This document shows positions 35,672 through 47,301 of a stretch of 64,000 bases of DNA, in pieces. Each line of letters begins with the position of its first letter. Position 1 is the first letter of the stretch. The stretch lies in contig NZ_MCVI01000026.1 of assembly GCF_002873135.1 (NCBI RefSeq), positions 1 to 64,000 of the forward strand, written 5' to 3'. The notes beneath the pieces are model-generated. The model was not told the origin of the DNA. It made no database searches and was given only the letters and a program-made list of their open reading frames with translations. This DNA is from Shewanella sp. 10N.286.48.A6. GTDB taxonomy: Bacteria > Pseudomonadota > Gammaproteobacteria > Enterobacterales > Shewanellaceae. Both the position numbers and the translations under genes were made by a program.

Positions 35672-36694
35672 CTAGTACTTGTCAGCCAAACCAACCATAC
35701 GGACTAACTCAGCGGTGCGATTTGCATAGCCCCACTCATTGTCATACCAAACATACAGTTTCACTTGAGTGTCATTAACCACCATGGTGGATAAGGCATC
35801 AATAATGCTTGAGCGTGGATCGGTTTTATAATCGATTGAGACTAGCGGACGCTCTTCATACCCTAAAATATCTTTAAGCTCATTGTCAGCTGCCTGCTTT
35901 AATACTTGGTTAACCTCTGCAATATCGGTTTTACGCTCAACTTCAAATACGCAATCGGTTAAAGAGGCATTGGTTAATGGCACTCGAATCGCGTGACCGT
36001 TAAGCTTGCCTTTTAGCTCAGGGAAAATATGGGTAATTGCCGTTGCTGAACCTGTGGTGGTAGGAATTAAGCTAGTGCCACACGCACGGGCGCGGCGTAA
36101 ATCTTGATGCGGTGCATCAATAATGGTTTGGGTGTTAGTAATGTCATGAATGGTGGTCATCGAGCCATGCTTAATACCAATTTTTTCATGAATAACTTTA
36201 ACCACAGGGGCTAAACAGTTAGTGGTACAAGAGGCTGCGGTCACAATAGGGTGAAGCGCTTTATCATATAAGCCTTCGTTAACACCCATCACGATATTCA
36301 GCACGCCATCTTCTTTAACCGGCGCAGTAACAACGACACGTTTTACGCCTTGATCTAAATAAGCTTGCAGCAATGCTTTGGTTTTAATTTTACCCGACGC
36401 CTCAACCACTACATCACACTGTGACCAGTCAGTATCTTGGGTTGCCACATTTTGAGTACATGGGATGGTTTTGCCATTAATGACCATGGCTTGAGTGCCA
36501 TTCACTTCAGTATGGCTTGCTTCATGATGCCAACGGCCATGAACTGAATCAAAGGTCATCAGGTGCGCTAGTGTTGCGGCATCGCCCGCGGGATCATTGA
36601 TATGCACGATTTCAATCTCATCCCAATCAAATGCGGCGCGCATTGTTAAACGTCCCATACGGCCAAAGCCATTAATTCCGATTTTAATAGTCAT
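35672..36694 (-). CDS. ArsJ-associated glyceraldehyde-3-phosphate dehydrogenase
   Basis: A full-length 340-residue GAPDH. It has the Rossmann motif [10 protein letters not shown] (residues 7–16), catalytic Cys156 in ASCTTNC, and the C-terminal [11 protein letters not shown]. In ars operons this enzyme is thought to use arsenate in place of phosphate, yielding 1-arseno-3-phosphoglycerate for ArsJ. Its place between an ArsC–ArsR gene and arsJ indicates this specialised copy, not the housekeeping glycolytic gene. Nothing in the active site looks broken. Confidence 0.93.
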   Translation of the reverse strand: MTIKIGINGFGRMGRLTMRAAFDWDEIEIVHINDPAGDAATLAHLMTFDSVHGRWHHEASHTEVNGTQAMVINGKTIPCTQNVATQDTDWSQCDVVVEASGKIKTKALLQAYLDQGVKRVVVTAPVKEDGVLNIVMGVNEGLYDKALHPIVTAASCTTNCLAPVVKVIHEKIGIKHGSMTTIHDITNTQTIIDAPHQDLRRARACGTSLIPTTTGSATAITHIFPELKGKLNGHAIRVPLTNASLTDCVFEVERKTDIAEVNQVLKQAADNELKDILGYEERPLVSIDYKTDPRSSIIDALSTMVVNDTQVKLYVWYDNEWGYANRTAELVRMVGLADKY

Positions 36695-36759
36695 TAGTAA
36701 GTTCTCTGCTGTTTCTTAAGGTTAATTTTTAAATTTGTTCTGTAATTCTTTGCTTAGCG

Positions 36760-37629
36760 CTAGTTACAAAAGTTTGCCTTGCTAAAGTTTGCCTTGCTTG
36801 GCCGACCTTGCATTTGCGCTAGCCTTTGCAGCGGCGCGGCTATTAGGGAAATATTATTTTCAGTGGTTTGTGCTATCACAGATTTGGCCCACAAAGGCAG
36901 CTCGGCATTAATCCGATAAAACACCCACTGGCCATGTTTACGGTCGCTGATAATGTTGGCTTTTTTAAGCACCGCCAGATTACGCGATACCTTGGGCTGA
37001 CTATCTTCTTCCAATGCCTGCATCAACTCACAGACACATAACTCACCATGATAGTGGGTCAACATTAAGGTTTTTAAGCGAATGTCATCAGTTAAGCATT
37101 TATAAAAAGCGCTAGGTTCGAGCTGCTTTACTGGCTCAGTGCTGGTGGCAGTTTCAGAACTAATAGATTTAGAGTTAATAGATGTAGAGCTAATAGGCTC
37201 TGCTTCCACTAAAAGAAACATCGACAAGCGATCATTGATTTCATTCAGGGTCGCGGAAAAAGGCTGACAACCTGAACGCGCTTTAGGATCGGGAAAATCC
37301 CAAGCCAGTTGTTTACCGGCAGCTTCATAACTGCGGCACTCCGCAGTAGCCCGATTACACAGGGTAATGACGTAATCAAACTGCTGCGCTTTAAAGTCAT
37401 TGATAGAGTTTGCAACAAGCTGAGCTGTATCAGCGGCATCAATGCCAAAACGATTCAGGGCATCAACAGCGCGAGGGTCCACTGCTTCAGGCTGAGTACC
37501 AGCGCTATAAACCTCAAAGCGATCACCCGCGCGATGTTTTAACAACACTTCAGCCATTTGCGAGCGGGCTGAATTGCCCGTACACAGAAATAACACTCGT
37601 TGTTTGTTAATACTCATATTTATACCCAT
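36760..37629 (-). CDS. Arsenate reductase–ArsR fusion protein
   Basis: This 289-residue protein fuses a low-molecular-weight-phosphatase arsenate reductase (about 9–140: Cys16 P-loop CTGNSARS, FPDPKA) to an ArsR/SmtB winged helix (about 170–260). The helix carries the As(III)-binding pair Cys198/Cys200 in ELCVCEL. The linker is a low-complexity I[SN]S[TK]S repeat. Phosphatase-type reduction of arsenate to arsenite and arsenite-controlled derepression would be in one chain. It leads the ars operon. An in-frame ATG at 37617 (MSINKQ) is an equally possible start. The C-terminus ends in a duplicated KANFS/KANF. Confidence 0.9.
   Translation of the reverse strand: MGINMSINKQRVLFLCTGNSARSQMAEVLLKHRAGDRFEVYSAGTQPEAVDPRAVDALNRFGIDAADTAQLVANSINDFKAQQFDYVITLCNRATAECRSYEAAGKQLAWDFPDPKARSGCQPFSATLNEINDRLSMFLLVEAEPISSTSINSKSISSETATSTEPVKQLEPSAFYKCLTDDIRLKTLMLTHYHGELCVCELMQALEEDSQPKVSRNLAVLKKANIISDRKHGQWVFYRINAELPLWAKSVIAQTTENNISLIAAPLQRLAQMQGRPSKANFSKANFCN
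36769..36798. repeat. 15-bp tandem duplication at the 3' end of the ArsC–ArsR gene
   Basis: AAAGTTTGCCTTGCT occurs twice without change in tandem (36769–36783, 36784–36798), encoding KANFS-KANF in the last residues. Confidence 0.85.
37157..37197. repeat. 15-bp minisatellite in the ArsC–ArsR linker
   Basis: Units GAACTAATAGATTTA, GAGTTAATAGATGTA and partial GAGCTAATAGG are tandem and encode the ISSTS-INSKS-ISSET linker between the two domains. Confidence 0.8.
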
Positions 37630-37680
37630 TCAAAACTTATATAAAAGATTGTATATACGAAATACCATATATTCTAGTTT
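37630..37680. promoter_or_regulatory. Probable ars promoter/operator region
   Basis: An AT-rich stretch with imperfect symmetry (GTATATACG … CCATATATTC) just upstream of the ArsC–ArsR gene, of the kind bound by ArsR proteins. No exact operator can be defined by eye. Confidence 0.35.
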
Positions 37681-37732
37681 TATTTTGAGCTTAGAATGAT
37701 AAGTTTCAGCTAATATTCAAACTCCCATAAAC

Positions 37733-37766
37733 AAAAAAGCCCCAACATCTGCATGTTGAGGCTTTT
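37733..37766 (-). terminator. Intrinsic terminator of glmS
   Basis: Stem AGCC-CAACAT/ATGTTG-GGCT with one mismatch; the minus transcript ends GGGGCTTTTTTG. Confidence 0.8.
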
Positions 37767-37791
37767 AAAATGCTAGTAATTAACTCTCGAT

Positions 37792-39621
37792 TTATTCAAC
37801 CGTTACCGATTTGGCTAGGTTACGTGGTTGATCCACGTCTGTACCTTTAATTAGTGCCACATGGTATGACAATAACTGTAGTGGAATGGTGTAGATAAGC
37901 GGTGCCATAAACTCATCACAATGTGGCACTGGGATCACCTTCATGGTGTCATCAGACTCAAACTCGGCATCTTTATCGGCAAACACATACATTAAGCCAC
38001 CACGAGCACGCACTTCTTCGACGTTTGATTTAAGCTTTTCAAGCAGCTCGTTGTTAGGTGCGACAACAATAACCGGCATGTCAGCATCAATAAGTGCTAA
38101 TGGGCCGTGCTTTAGTTCACCAGAGGCATAGGCTTCTGCATGAATGTATGAAATTTCTTTCAGCTTTAGTGCGCCTTCCATTGCGATTGGGTATTGATCA
38201 CCTCGGCCTAAAAATAGTGCATGGTGCTTGTCGGCAAAGTCTTCGGCTAGCTCAGCAATGGCATCATCTAAACCAAGGGCTTGCTCAACTTTCGCAGGCA
38301 TAGATTGTAGGCTTTGAGTGATAGCGGCTTGCATTTCTTCACTCATGCCATTGTGACGACCAATTGCTGTGGTTAGCATTAATAAACCAGCCAATTGCAC
38401 GGTAAAGGCTTTAGTTGAAGCCACACCAATTTCAACGCCGGCTTTCATCATGTAAGCCATATCAGATTCACGCACTAATGATGAACCAGGTGCATTACAG
38501 ATGGTTAAGGTGGCTTTATAGCCCATTTCTTTTGCTAGACGCATTGCCGCTAAAGTATCAGCTGTTTCACCTGATTGTGAAATCGTCACCAACAAGCTGT
38601 TAGGGAATAAGTGCGATTTGCGATAACGGAACTCAGAGGCGATTTCAACATTACAGGATACGCCTGCCCAGTCTTCTAACCAGTAACGCGCCGCCATACC
38701 CGCATGGTAACTGGTACCACAGGCAATGATTTGTACGTGTTTGATGCCTTTTAAGAACTCGGCTGCGTTGTCACCAAAAGCAGTATCTAATACTTTACCA
38801 CCAGCAATACGGCCTTCTAAAGTATGGGCGATGGCAGTTGGCTGCTCGTAGATTTCTTTAAGCATGTAGTGACGGTATTCACCTTTATCACCGGCATCGT
38901 GGGTGACTTCTGACTCTTTCACTTCACGCTCTACTGCATTGCCATCAACATCAAAAATATTCACTTCACGGCGAGTCACTTCGGCTACATCACCTTCTTC
39001 TAAAAAGGCAAATGAACGGGTAACAGGTAATAAAGCCAGCTGATCTGATGCGATAAAGTTTTCACCTAAACCGTAACCCACGACTAACGGGCTACCACTA
39101 CGGGCAACAACCATGCGAGAGTTATCACGGCGATCGACAACTACAGTTCCGTAAGCACCTTCTAGTTGTTTAACAGCAGTTTGCACAGCGGCAACTAGGG
39201 TGTCATGTGTTTTCAACTCGTGATGAACAAGGTGACAAATCACTTCGGTATCAGTATCTGATGCAAAGCTGTAACCCAAACCTTTTAGCATTTCGCGCAG
39301 TTTATTATGGTTTTCAATAATACCGTTATGCACTACGGCAATATCGCCTTCAGACACATGTGGATGAGCATTACGCTCGCTTGGCTCACCGTGGGTTGCC
39401 CAACGGGTGTGCGCAATACCTGTGCCGCCAGCCAGTGGTGCTGCGGCTAACGCATCTGATAACTCTTGTACTTTACCGACGCGGCGAGTACGGCCAAGTT
39501 GATCATTATTGATGATGGCAACACCTGCAGAGTCATAACCACGGTATTCAAGGCGCTTAAGGCCTTCTACTAAAATTTCAGCCACATCTCTTTGCGCTAC
39601 TGCGCCTACGATTCCACACAT
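37792..39621 (-). CDS. glmS: Glutamine–fructose-6-phosphate aminotransferase
   Basis: GlmS makes glucosamine-6-phosphate for cell-wall and LPS synthesis. The 609-residue protein starts MCGIVG with the catalytic Cys2 glutaminase domain (about 1–240, including [16 protein letters not shown]). Two SIS isomerase domains follow ([36 protein letters not shown]), and it ends [13 protein letters not shown]. Length is standard. A DeoR-family gene lies 39 bp upstream in the same direction, and glmU is nearby. Confidence 0.97.
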   Translation of the reverse strand: MCGIVGAVAQRDVAEILVEGLKRLEYRGYDSAGVAIINNDQLGRTRRVGKVQELSDALAAAPLAGGTGIAHTRWATHGEPSERNAHPHVSEGDIAVVHNGIIENHNKLREMLKGLGYSFASDTDTEVICHLVHHELKTHDTLVAAVQTAVKQLEGAYGTVVVDRRDNSRMVVARSGSPLVVGYGLGENFIASDQLALLPVTRSFAFLEEGDVAEVTRREVNIFDVDGNAVEREVKESEVTHDAGDKGEYRHYMLKEIYEQPTAIAHTLEGRIAGGKVLDTAFGDNAAEFLKGIKHVQIIACGTSYHAGMAARYWLEDWAGVSCNVEIASEFRYRKSHLFPNSLLVTISQSGETADTLAAMRLAKEMGYKATLTICNAPGSSLVRESDMAYMMKAGVEIGVASTKAFTVQLAGLLMLTTAIGRHNGMSEEMQAAITQSLQSMPAKVEQALGLDDAIAELAEDFADKHHALFLGRGDQYPIAMEGALKLKEISYIHAEAYASGELKHGPLALIDADMPVIVVAPNNELLEKLKSNVEEVRARGGLMYVFADKDAEFESDDTMKVIPVPHCDEFMAPLIYTIPLQLLSYHVALIKGTDVDQPRNLAKSVTVE

Positions 39622-39660
39622 AATTTATGTCCAATTATTTAATTTAGTAAAAATGAAAAA

Positions 39661-40464
39661 CTATTCTTTGTGAGGAGCCAAAATGACTCTCACACCATAT
39701 TCTGTAATTGTGGCCACAGTCTCTGCTGGTAGCTTGTCATCAGTGACTAATACACTGATATTGCTCCAAGGTAATTCGAGGTTGGGGATCCTGCGGCCAA
39801 ACTTGTCCGATTCAAGCATCACGATAACGTCTCTTGAGACCTCTGCCATCACTTTGCTTAAGCCAGTTAATTCGTTAAAGGTGGTGGTGCCACGGGCTAA
39901 ATCAATGCCATCTGCGCCAATAAATAGCTGGTCAAAGTTATATGAGCGTAGTACTTGTTCCGCTATTTGACCTTGAAACGACTCTGAATGCGGATCCCAA
40001 GTGCCGCCGGTCATCAATAATGTCGGCTCATTTTCTAACTCATGGATGGCGTTTGCCAGTTGCAATGAGTTCGTCATCACTAACAAACCGCGCTTATGAT
40101 TGAGCTGTTGAATTAACCCTGAGGTGGTACTGCCGCTATCAATGATAATGCGGTTGTGATCGTTAATTAATTCAGCCGCAGCTTTGGCGATTGATAATTT
40201 ATTAGGGGCTATTTTGCTGCTAAATGCCTGAGTGACTTCATCAGGTATAGCAACTGCGCCACCATAGCGGCGTAATAACAGTCCGGTTTTTTCTAAAGTG
40301 GCTAAGTCTTTACGAATGGTGACTTCAGAAGTTTCGAACCGTAAGGATAACTCATCAACACTGACTTCACCTTGGCTATTCAACAGGCTAATAATGCTAT
40401 GGCGTCGCTGCTGTGTGTTTCTTTTATTCATGTTCAGTAGCTTAAGTTTCGGTTCGAAAGACAT
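39661..40464 (-). CDS. DeoR-family transcriptional regulator next to glmS
   Basis: This 267-residue protein (or 256 from the internal ATG at 40431, MNKRNTQQRRH) has an N-terminal DeoR helix-turn-helix (VSVDELSLRFETSEVTIRKDLATLEKTGLLLRRYGGA in two halves). The C-terminal sugar-phosphate-binding DeoRC domain shows IDSGSTTSGLIQQL and GADGIDLARGTTTFNELTG. Such genes commonly sit beside glmS in this bacterial group and probably respond to an amino-sugar phosphate; that is inference. It is likely cotranscribed with glmS. Confidence 0.88.
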   Translation of the reverse strand: MSFEPKLKLLNMNKRNTQQRRHSIISLLNSQGEVSVDELSLRFETSEVTIRKDLATLEKTGLLLRRYGGAVAIPDEVTQAFSSKIAPNKLSIAKAAAELINDHNRIIIDSGSTTSGLIQQLNHKRGLLVMTNSLQLANAIHELENEPTLLMTGGTWDPHSESFQGQIAEQVLRSYNFDQLFIGADGIDLARGTTTFNELTGLSKVMAEVSRDVIVMLESDKFGRRIPNLELPWSNISVLVTDDKLPAETVATITEYGVRVILAPHKE

Positions 40465-40527
40465 ATTATAACTAAACGAAACTTTTTTACTAGCCTTTGA
40501 AAATTAGCTATTTCAAATTTAGCCCAA

Positions 40528-40558
40528 CAAAAAGCCCCTATCATTGATATAGGGGCTT
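40528..40558 (-). terminator. Intrinsic terminator of the TonB-dependent receptor gene
   Basis: AAGCCCCTAT and ATAGGGGCTT form a 10-bp stem; the minus transcript continues UUUUUG. It lies about 85 bp past the receptor stop. Confidence 0.75.
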
Positions 40559-40642
40559 GATATTGATAATCAAAAGTTAAAGTAAGCTAGCAGTGTCACT
40601 GTAACAATTGTGGCAGTAATTTACTTAATGCCTTATTAATAC

Positions 40643-42769
40643 TTAGAATTTTGCTTCAAATGCTAAGCTAAAGTTCCGTCCCTCTCCAACGGTGACATCA
40701 GTTTCTGAACCACCATCAAGATAGTCGGTATCAAATAGGTTTTTGATATTCATGCGTACGCTAATATCGCTTCCCATTACCGGCATTGAATAGGCAGCAC
40801 CTAAGTCAAAACGAACATAGTCGTCTTTTACAATGGCATTACTGGTATTAGCAAAACGTTCGCCAACATATATTGCCCCGAAATTAAAGGCTAAGTCTTG
40901 GGTCATTTCGTAACGAGTCCAGATATTCGCCGATAATTCAGGCGCATCTACTGGGGTTTTGCCATTCAAGCTATCTTGATCTGGGCGGATATACTCTGCA
41001 TCTAAATACATCATTGAACCGGTCATAAACCATTTATCGCTTAGTTGGCCTTGTGAACCTATTTCAAAACCTCGATGGCGCTGCTCACCTGATTGAGTGG
41101 TAATGGTTTGCTCAGAGTTTTCAATCTGCTCTTTTACTGTGACATTATTCACTGTGATATCAAATACAGCGCCAGTCAGCAATAAACTGCCGTCAAATAG
41201 CTCCCACTTGGCACCAAGTTCATACTGTTCGCCGTATTCAGGATCAAGGTTCATTTGGTCATTAAGATCATTAATATCGTTAACCATACCTTGTGGTGTG
41301 AAGCTTTTTGAATAATTAAGGTAAATGCTTGCGCTTTCTACTGGCGAGTAAATAAGCCCAAACTTAGGTGACACTGCATAGCTATTGTTACCAGCACCTT
41401 CTTTCTTTTGCTCGTCATAACGCATACCAGCCAGCGCTTTCCATGAGTCATTGATTGTTATTAAATCTTGAATATAAAAGCCGTAATGCTTGTATTCACT
41501 TTCAGATTTAGTGTCATCATTACGATAATCAAGTTGAGGGTTAGGCATGGGCAGCCCAGGCATCACAACTTGATATTTGTCGCCAGATTCTTTGAGCTGA
41601 CCGTAATAATAATCAAGCATATTGGCGCCAATTAACAATTGATGACCTAAATTACCAGTTTGAAAATTACCCGTTAAATCAACAAAGCCAGTCTTATGCT
41701 GCCAATCATCATAACGATCAAATGGACTGATATAGTAGCCATCTGTTAGCGGATCATCACCACATGCAGTACATAGGCTTGGCGATGAATCTAAACGCTG
41801 ACGGTTAAATTGTTGGTCGTTATAACCAGCTTTAATTTTCCAATCATCAGTTAAATGATAAGTTAATTCAGCACCTAAATTACTAATGGTGTTATCGGTA
41901 AATGCCCAAGGCATATCCCAAATTGTGTCACGTCCACCAATAAGTTCTCCATCAGCATCTAACCAACCACCACGATCGATTCCGGTTTTGTCTTGGGTAT
42001 GGTCATATTTAACCGACAACAACAAATCATCAGTGACATCAAACTCTACATTTAAATAGCCTAACCAACGATCTCGTTCTTGATTAGAGTCATCGCGGTA
42101 CTCTCGCCAATACTGGGTATCTTGTTTCACCAGCACGGTGCGATAGCGCAGCGTTTGCGCTTCATTCAAACTGCCACCCGCATCAAGTTGCAAACGAGTA
42201 GAACCATGCTCATCAATGTCAAAACCGATATCGATCATTGAATCATAAGTCGATTTTTTGGTAACCATATTAATCAGTCCACCGGGACCTGACTGACCGT
42301 ACAACATGCTTGAAGGCCCTTTTAACACTTCAACTTGCTGTAATGTTTCGATTGGCTGTACATAGTGAGACCACTGCTGCTGACCATTAATCAAGAAACC
42401 TGAGCCTGAAGATAGCTCAAAACCGCGAAGGTTAAATACCTGACGATTCCACTTTTCACTGCCGCCAGTCACACTGGAGTCATTAACTAGCACTTCTGAT
42501 AAATTCGTGGCTAATTGCTCGTCGGTAATAAAATCAGGAATGACGGTAACTGATTGAGGGGTATCTAAAATGCTAATATCACCGCGCATTGCGCCAGATG
42601 CCGTACCGACTTTATAGTCATTGAATTGTCTACCTGTGACTTCAATATGCTCGATACCTGGAGAGCTGGCTTGATTGGTATGGCTCTGCTCTTCTGCTAT
42701 AACAGACATTGATAAAATTGCACTCGTTACCGCAAGTGACAAACAAGATAGCTTTGTTAACATCTTCAC
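40643..42769 (-). CDS. TonB-dependent siderophore receptor
   Basis: An outer-membrane receptor of 708 residues with a signal peptide (cleavage near SVIA-EEQ) and a TonB-box-like segment (IEHIEVTG). The plug domain shows DTPQSVTVIPDF and GPSSMLYGQSGPGGLINMVTKK, typical of ferrichrome/hydroxamate-type siderophore receptors. The 22-strand barrel ends in NIKNLFDTDYLDG … EAKF with a terminal Phe. A good Fur box lies about 45 bp upstream. The exact siderophore is not predictable, and no siderophore synthesis genes are present. It separates glmS from glmU. Confidence 0.93.
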   Translation of the reverse strand: MKMLTKLSCLSLAVTSAILSMSVIAEEQSHTNQASSPGIEHIEVTGRQFNDYKVGTASGAMRGDISILDTPQSVTVIPDFITDEQLATNLSEVLVNDSSVTGGSEKWNRQVFNLRGFELSSGSGFLINGQQQWSHYVQPIETLQQVEVLKGPSSMLYGQSGPGGLINMVTKKSTYDSMIDIGFDIDEHGSTRLQLDAGGSLNEAQTLRYRTVLVKQDTQYWREYRDDSNQERDRWLGYLNVEFDVTDDLLLSVKYDHTQDKTGIDRGGWLDADGELIGGRDTIWDMPWAFTDNTISNLGAELTYHLTDDWKIKAGYNDQQFNRQRLDSSPSLCTACGDDPLTDGYYISPFDRYDDWQHKTGFVDLTGNFQTGNLGHQLLIGANMLDYYYGQLKESGDKYQVVMPGLPMPNPQLDYRNDDTKSESEYKHYGFYIQDLITINDSWKALAGMRYDEQKKEGAGNNSYAVSPKFGLIYSPVESASIYLNYSKSFTPQGMVNDINDLNDQMNLDPEYGEQYELGAKWELFDGSLLLTGAVFDITVNNVTVKEQIENSEQTITTQSGEQRHRGFEIGSQGQLSDKWFMTGSMMYLDAEYIRPDQDSLNGKTPVDAPELSANIWTRYEMTQDLAFNFGAIYVGERFANTSNAIVKDDYVRFDLGAAYSMPVMGSDISVRMNIKNLFDTDYLDGGSETDVTVGEGRNFSLAFEAKF

Positions 42770-42811
42770 CCTCTAAAGTTTCGCAATTGTGTATTTATGT
42801 GGCGCAACTAT

Positions 42812-42831
42812 AAATGAGAATGATTATTATT
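42812..42831. promoter_or_regulatory. Fur box before the siderophore receptor
   Basis: AATGAGAATGATTATTATT matches the common Fur-box form AATGAGAATNATTATCATT with one mismatch, directly upstream of the receptor gene. Confidence 0.8.
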
Positions 42832-42872
42832 AAAGTTTATTTACATTGCCTTTACCTTTGTGTTTTTTATGT

Positions 42873-42906
42873 AAAAAAAAACGACAAGCAACTATGCTTG
42901 TCGTTT
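42873..42906 (-). terminator. Intrinsic terminator of glmU
   Basis: AAACGACAAGCA and TGCTTGTCGTTT form a 12-bp stem with a 4-nt loop; the minus transcript has a long U-run. Confidence 0.85.
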
Positions 42907-42927
42907 GATATTTAATCGTTTTTTAGT

Positions 42928-44292
42928 CTATTTGGCTTTTTTAACTGGTCTTGCCCAACCACTGATATGGCGCTGTTTAACACGAGTAATAACTAACTCG
43001 CCTTCAGCGACATCTTTAGCAATTGTTGAACCAGCACCCAAAGTGGCATTTTTACCTATGGTCACTGGGGCAATTAATTGAGTATCACTCCCCACAAATA
43101 CGCCATCTTCTATGGTGGTTAAGAATTTATTCGCACCATCATAGTTACAGGTAATAGTACCTGCACCAATGTTAACCCCTGCACCAATATTGGCATCGCC
43201 TAAATAAGCCAAATGGCCAGCTTTAGAACCTTCACCTAACACTGCCTTTTTCATTTCAACAAAGTTGCCAATATGGGCATTATCTTTTAGCTCAGCGCCT
43301 GTACGTAAACGAGCAAATGGTCCAGCACTGGCTGCAACTCCAAGCTTTGCCCCTTCAACGATTGAGTAAGGCTTAATTTCAGCATTATCAGCGATAACGC
43401 AGTCAGTTAATATCGCGCCTGCGCCAATAGTGACATTGTTACCTAAAGTCACTTTGCCATTAAAGATGACATTAACATCAATCATCACGTCCATACCCAC
43501 GGTCACATCACCGCGGATATCGATACGGCTAGGATCACGTAAATTTGCGCCAGCCAGCATTAACGCTTCAGCTTCACGGGCTTGATAAGCACGTTCTAAT
43601 TGCGCTAACTGAACGCGGTTATTAGCGCCTTCAACTTCCACTACTGATTGTGGCTGCGCGGTATCAATTGCCACTCCATCTTCGTGGGCCATAGCAATAA
43701 TATCGGTTAGGTAATACTCACCTTGGGCATTACTGTTTGAAAGACGCCCTAGCCACGCTTTTAATTGCTTACCAGGTACCGCCATAATGCCGGTATTCAC
43801 TTCATTGATAAGTAGTTGCTCAGCATTAGCATCTTTTTGCTCGATAATACCAACAACCTTGCCACCTTCGCGCACTATACGGCCATAACCGCTTGGGTTA
43901 GCTAAATTAACCGTTAATATTGCTAAACCATTTTCAGGGCGAGCAGCAAGTAGGCTTTCTAAGGTAGATTGCTTAATTAACGGCACATCCCCATATAAAA
44001 TCAGCACAGTGTCATCATCGTTAATGTTTGGATTGGCTTGCGCGACGGCGTGGCCTGTACCTAATTGCTCAGCTTGCAATACCCAATTAACCGCTTGCTC
44101 ACCTAAAGAAGCTTGCAGCTTGCCTGCGCCATAGCCATAAACCAATTGAATAGCGTTTGAGCCTAATGAGTTTGCAGTATCAATAACATGTTGCACCATG
44201 CTTTTGTGGGCAATAGGGTGCAGTACCTTTGGCAAGTCTGAACGCATCCGTGTTCCTTTACCAGCAGCTAAAATTACAACATTTAATGACAT
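42928..44292 (-). CDS. glmU: Bifunctional UDP-N-acetylglucosamine pyrophosphorylase / glucosamine-1-phosphate acetyltransferase
   Basis: GlmU makes UDP-GlcNAc. The start at 44292 ([16 protein letters not shown]) has GGAATC 5 bp upstream and matches the family N-terminus; an in-frame ATG at 44310 would add MYKGIP. The 454-residue protein has an uridyltransferase domain ([18 protein letters not shown], residues 8–25) and a C-terminal left-handed beta-helix acetyltransferase of hexapeptide repeats, with NFVEMKKA and [10 protein letters not shown]. It ends the atp–glmU region and is probably transcribed separately from atp. Confidence 0.96.
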   Translation of the reverse strand: MSLNVVILAAGKGTRMRSDLPKVLHPIAHKSMVQHVIDTANSLGSNAIQLVYGYGAGKLQASLGEQAVNWVLQAEQLGTGHAVAQANPNINDDDTVLILYGDVPLIKQSTLESLLAARPENGLAILTVNLANPSGYGRIVREGGKVVGIIEQKDANAEQLLINEVNTGIMAVPGKQLKAWLGRLSNSNAQGEYYLTDIIAMAHEDGVAIDTAQPQSVVEVEGANNRVQLAQLERAYQAREAEALMLAGANLRDPSRIDIRGDVTVGMDVMIDVNVIFNGKVTLGNNVTIGAGAILTDCVIADNAEIKPYSIVEGAKLGVAASAGPFARLRTGAELKDNAHIGNFVEMKKAVLGEGSKAGHLAYLGDANIGAGVNIGAGTITCNYDGANKFLTTIEDGVFVGSDTQLIAPVTIGKNATLGAGSTIAKDVAEGELVITRVKQRHISGWARPVKKAK

Positions 44293-44462
44293 CGGGATTC
44301 CTTTATACAAGTATTCAATTTTGGCTAATGCAGTTTATTGACGCTGATTTTAACCTAGATTATGGGGGACAGGAAATCAGCATGGAAATTATTACACTAT
44401 TAGTCAAAAATTGGCGTATAAGCACGACTATTATGATGCAATTGATTCAAATTCTAGATACA

Positions 44463-44489
44463 AAAAAGGCGACCCTAGGGTCGCCTTTT
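44463..44489 (-). terminator. Intrinsic terminator of the atp operon
   Basis: AAAAGGCGACCCTAGGGTCGCCTTTT is an uninterrupted palindrome after atpC, quoted here as two arms AAAAGGCGACC / GGTCGCCTTTT. Confidence 0.85.
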
Positions 44490-44503
44490 CAAAACAATAA
44501 CCT

Positions 44504-44932
44504 TTATCTGGCAATGTTCTTTTTGATGGTTTCAACAACACGAAGTTGAGCTAATGATTTAGCTAATTCAATTGTTGCAGCTTCATAATCAAAGTCAGCA
44601 CCAGCATTAGCGATATTCGCTTCAGCCTTTTGCTTAGCTTCTAATGCAGCTTGCTCATCAATATCATCGGCACGCAAAGCGACGTCAGCAAGAACAGAGA
44701 TTGAAGCAGGTTGTACTTCCAGGATTCCACCTGAAAGATACATCACTTCTTCACTACCATCTTGCTTGATCATGCGCGCCATGCCAGGTTTGATTCTAGT
44801 AAGTAATGGAGCATGGTTAGGCATAATGCCTAACTCACCCTCGGTGCCGCTCACTTCTAAGAAGCTTACTTCACCGCTGAACATGCTGTTTTCAGCACTT
44901 ACTATATCAAGTTGGACTGTCATGGCTGCCAT
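44504..44932 (-). CDS. atpC: ATP synthase F1 epsilon subunit
   Basis: Epsilon subunit of the central stalk, 142 residues from the ATG at 44932 (AGGAGA 5–6 bp upstream). The N-terminal beta-sandwich has [16 protein letters not shown] and [14 protein letters not shown]; the C-terminal helical hairpin ([15 protein letters not shown]) inhibits ATP hydrolysis. Last gene of the operon. Confidence 0.97.
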   Translation of the reverse strand: MAAMTVQLDIVSAENSMFSGEVSFLEVSGTEGELGIMPNHAPLLTRIKPGMARMIKQDGSEEVMYLSGGILEVQPASISVLADVALRADDIDEQAALEAKQKAEANIANAGADFDYEAATIELAKSLAQLRVVETIKKNIAR

Positions 44933-44965
44933 CAAGTTCTCCTAAAATACTAAGCTAATGCTCAG

Positions 44966-47252
<2,287 letters not shown>

Positions 47253-47301
47253 CTTTACTCTCCAATTCTGGACCGGAGGTGTCTTACGACACCTCTATTC
47301 A

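Noticed and set aside
37630..39660. Riboswitch or ribozyme near glmS
   Set aside because: No glmS-ribozyme-like structure in the 39-bp gap before glmS; that element is known from Gram-positive bacteria.
44229..44549. 106-codon plus-strand ORF across the glmU start and the atp terminator
   Set aside because: It overlaps the glmU 5' end, the atp terminator and the 3' end of atpC on the other strand; an antisense shadow.
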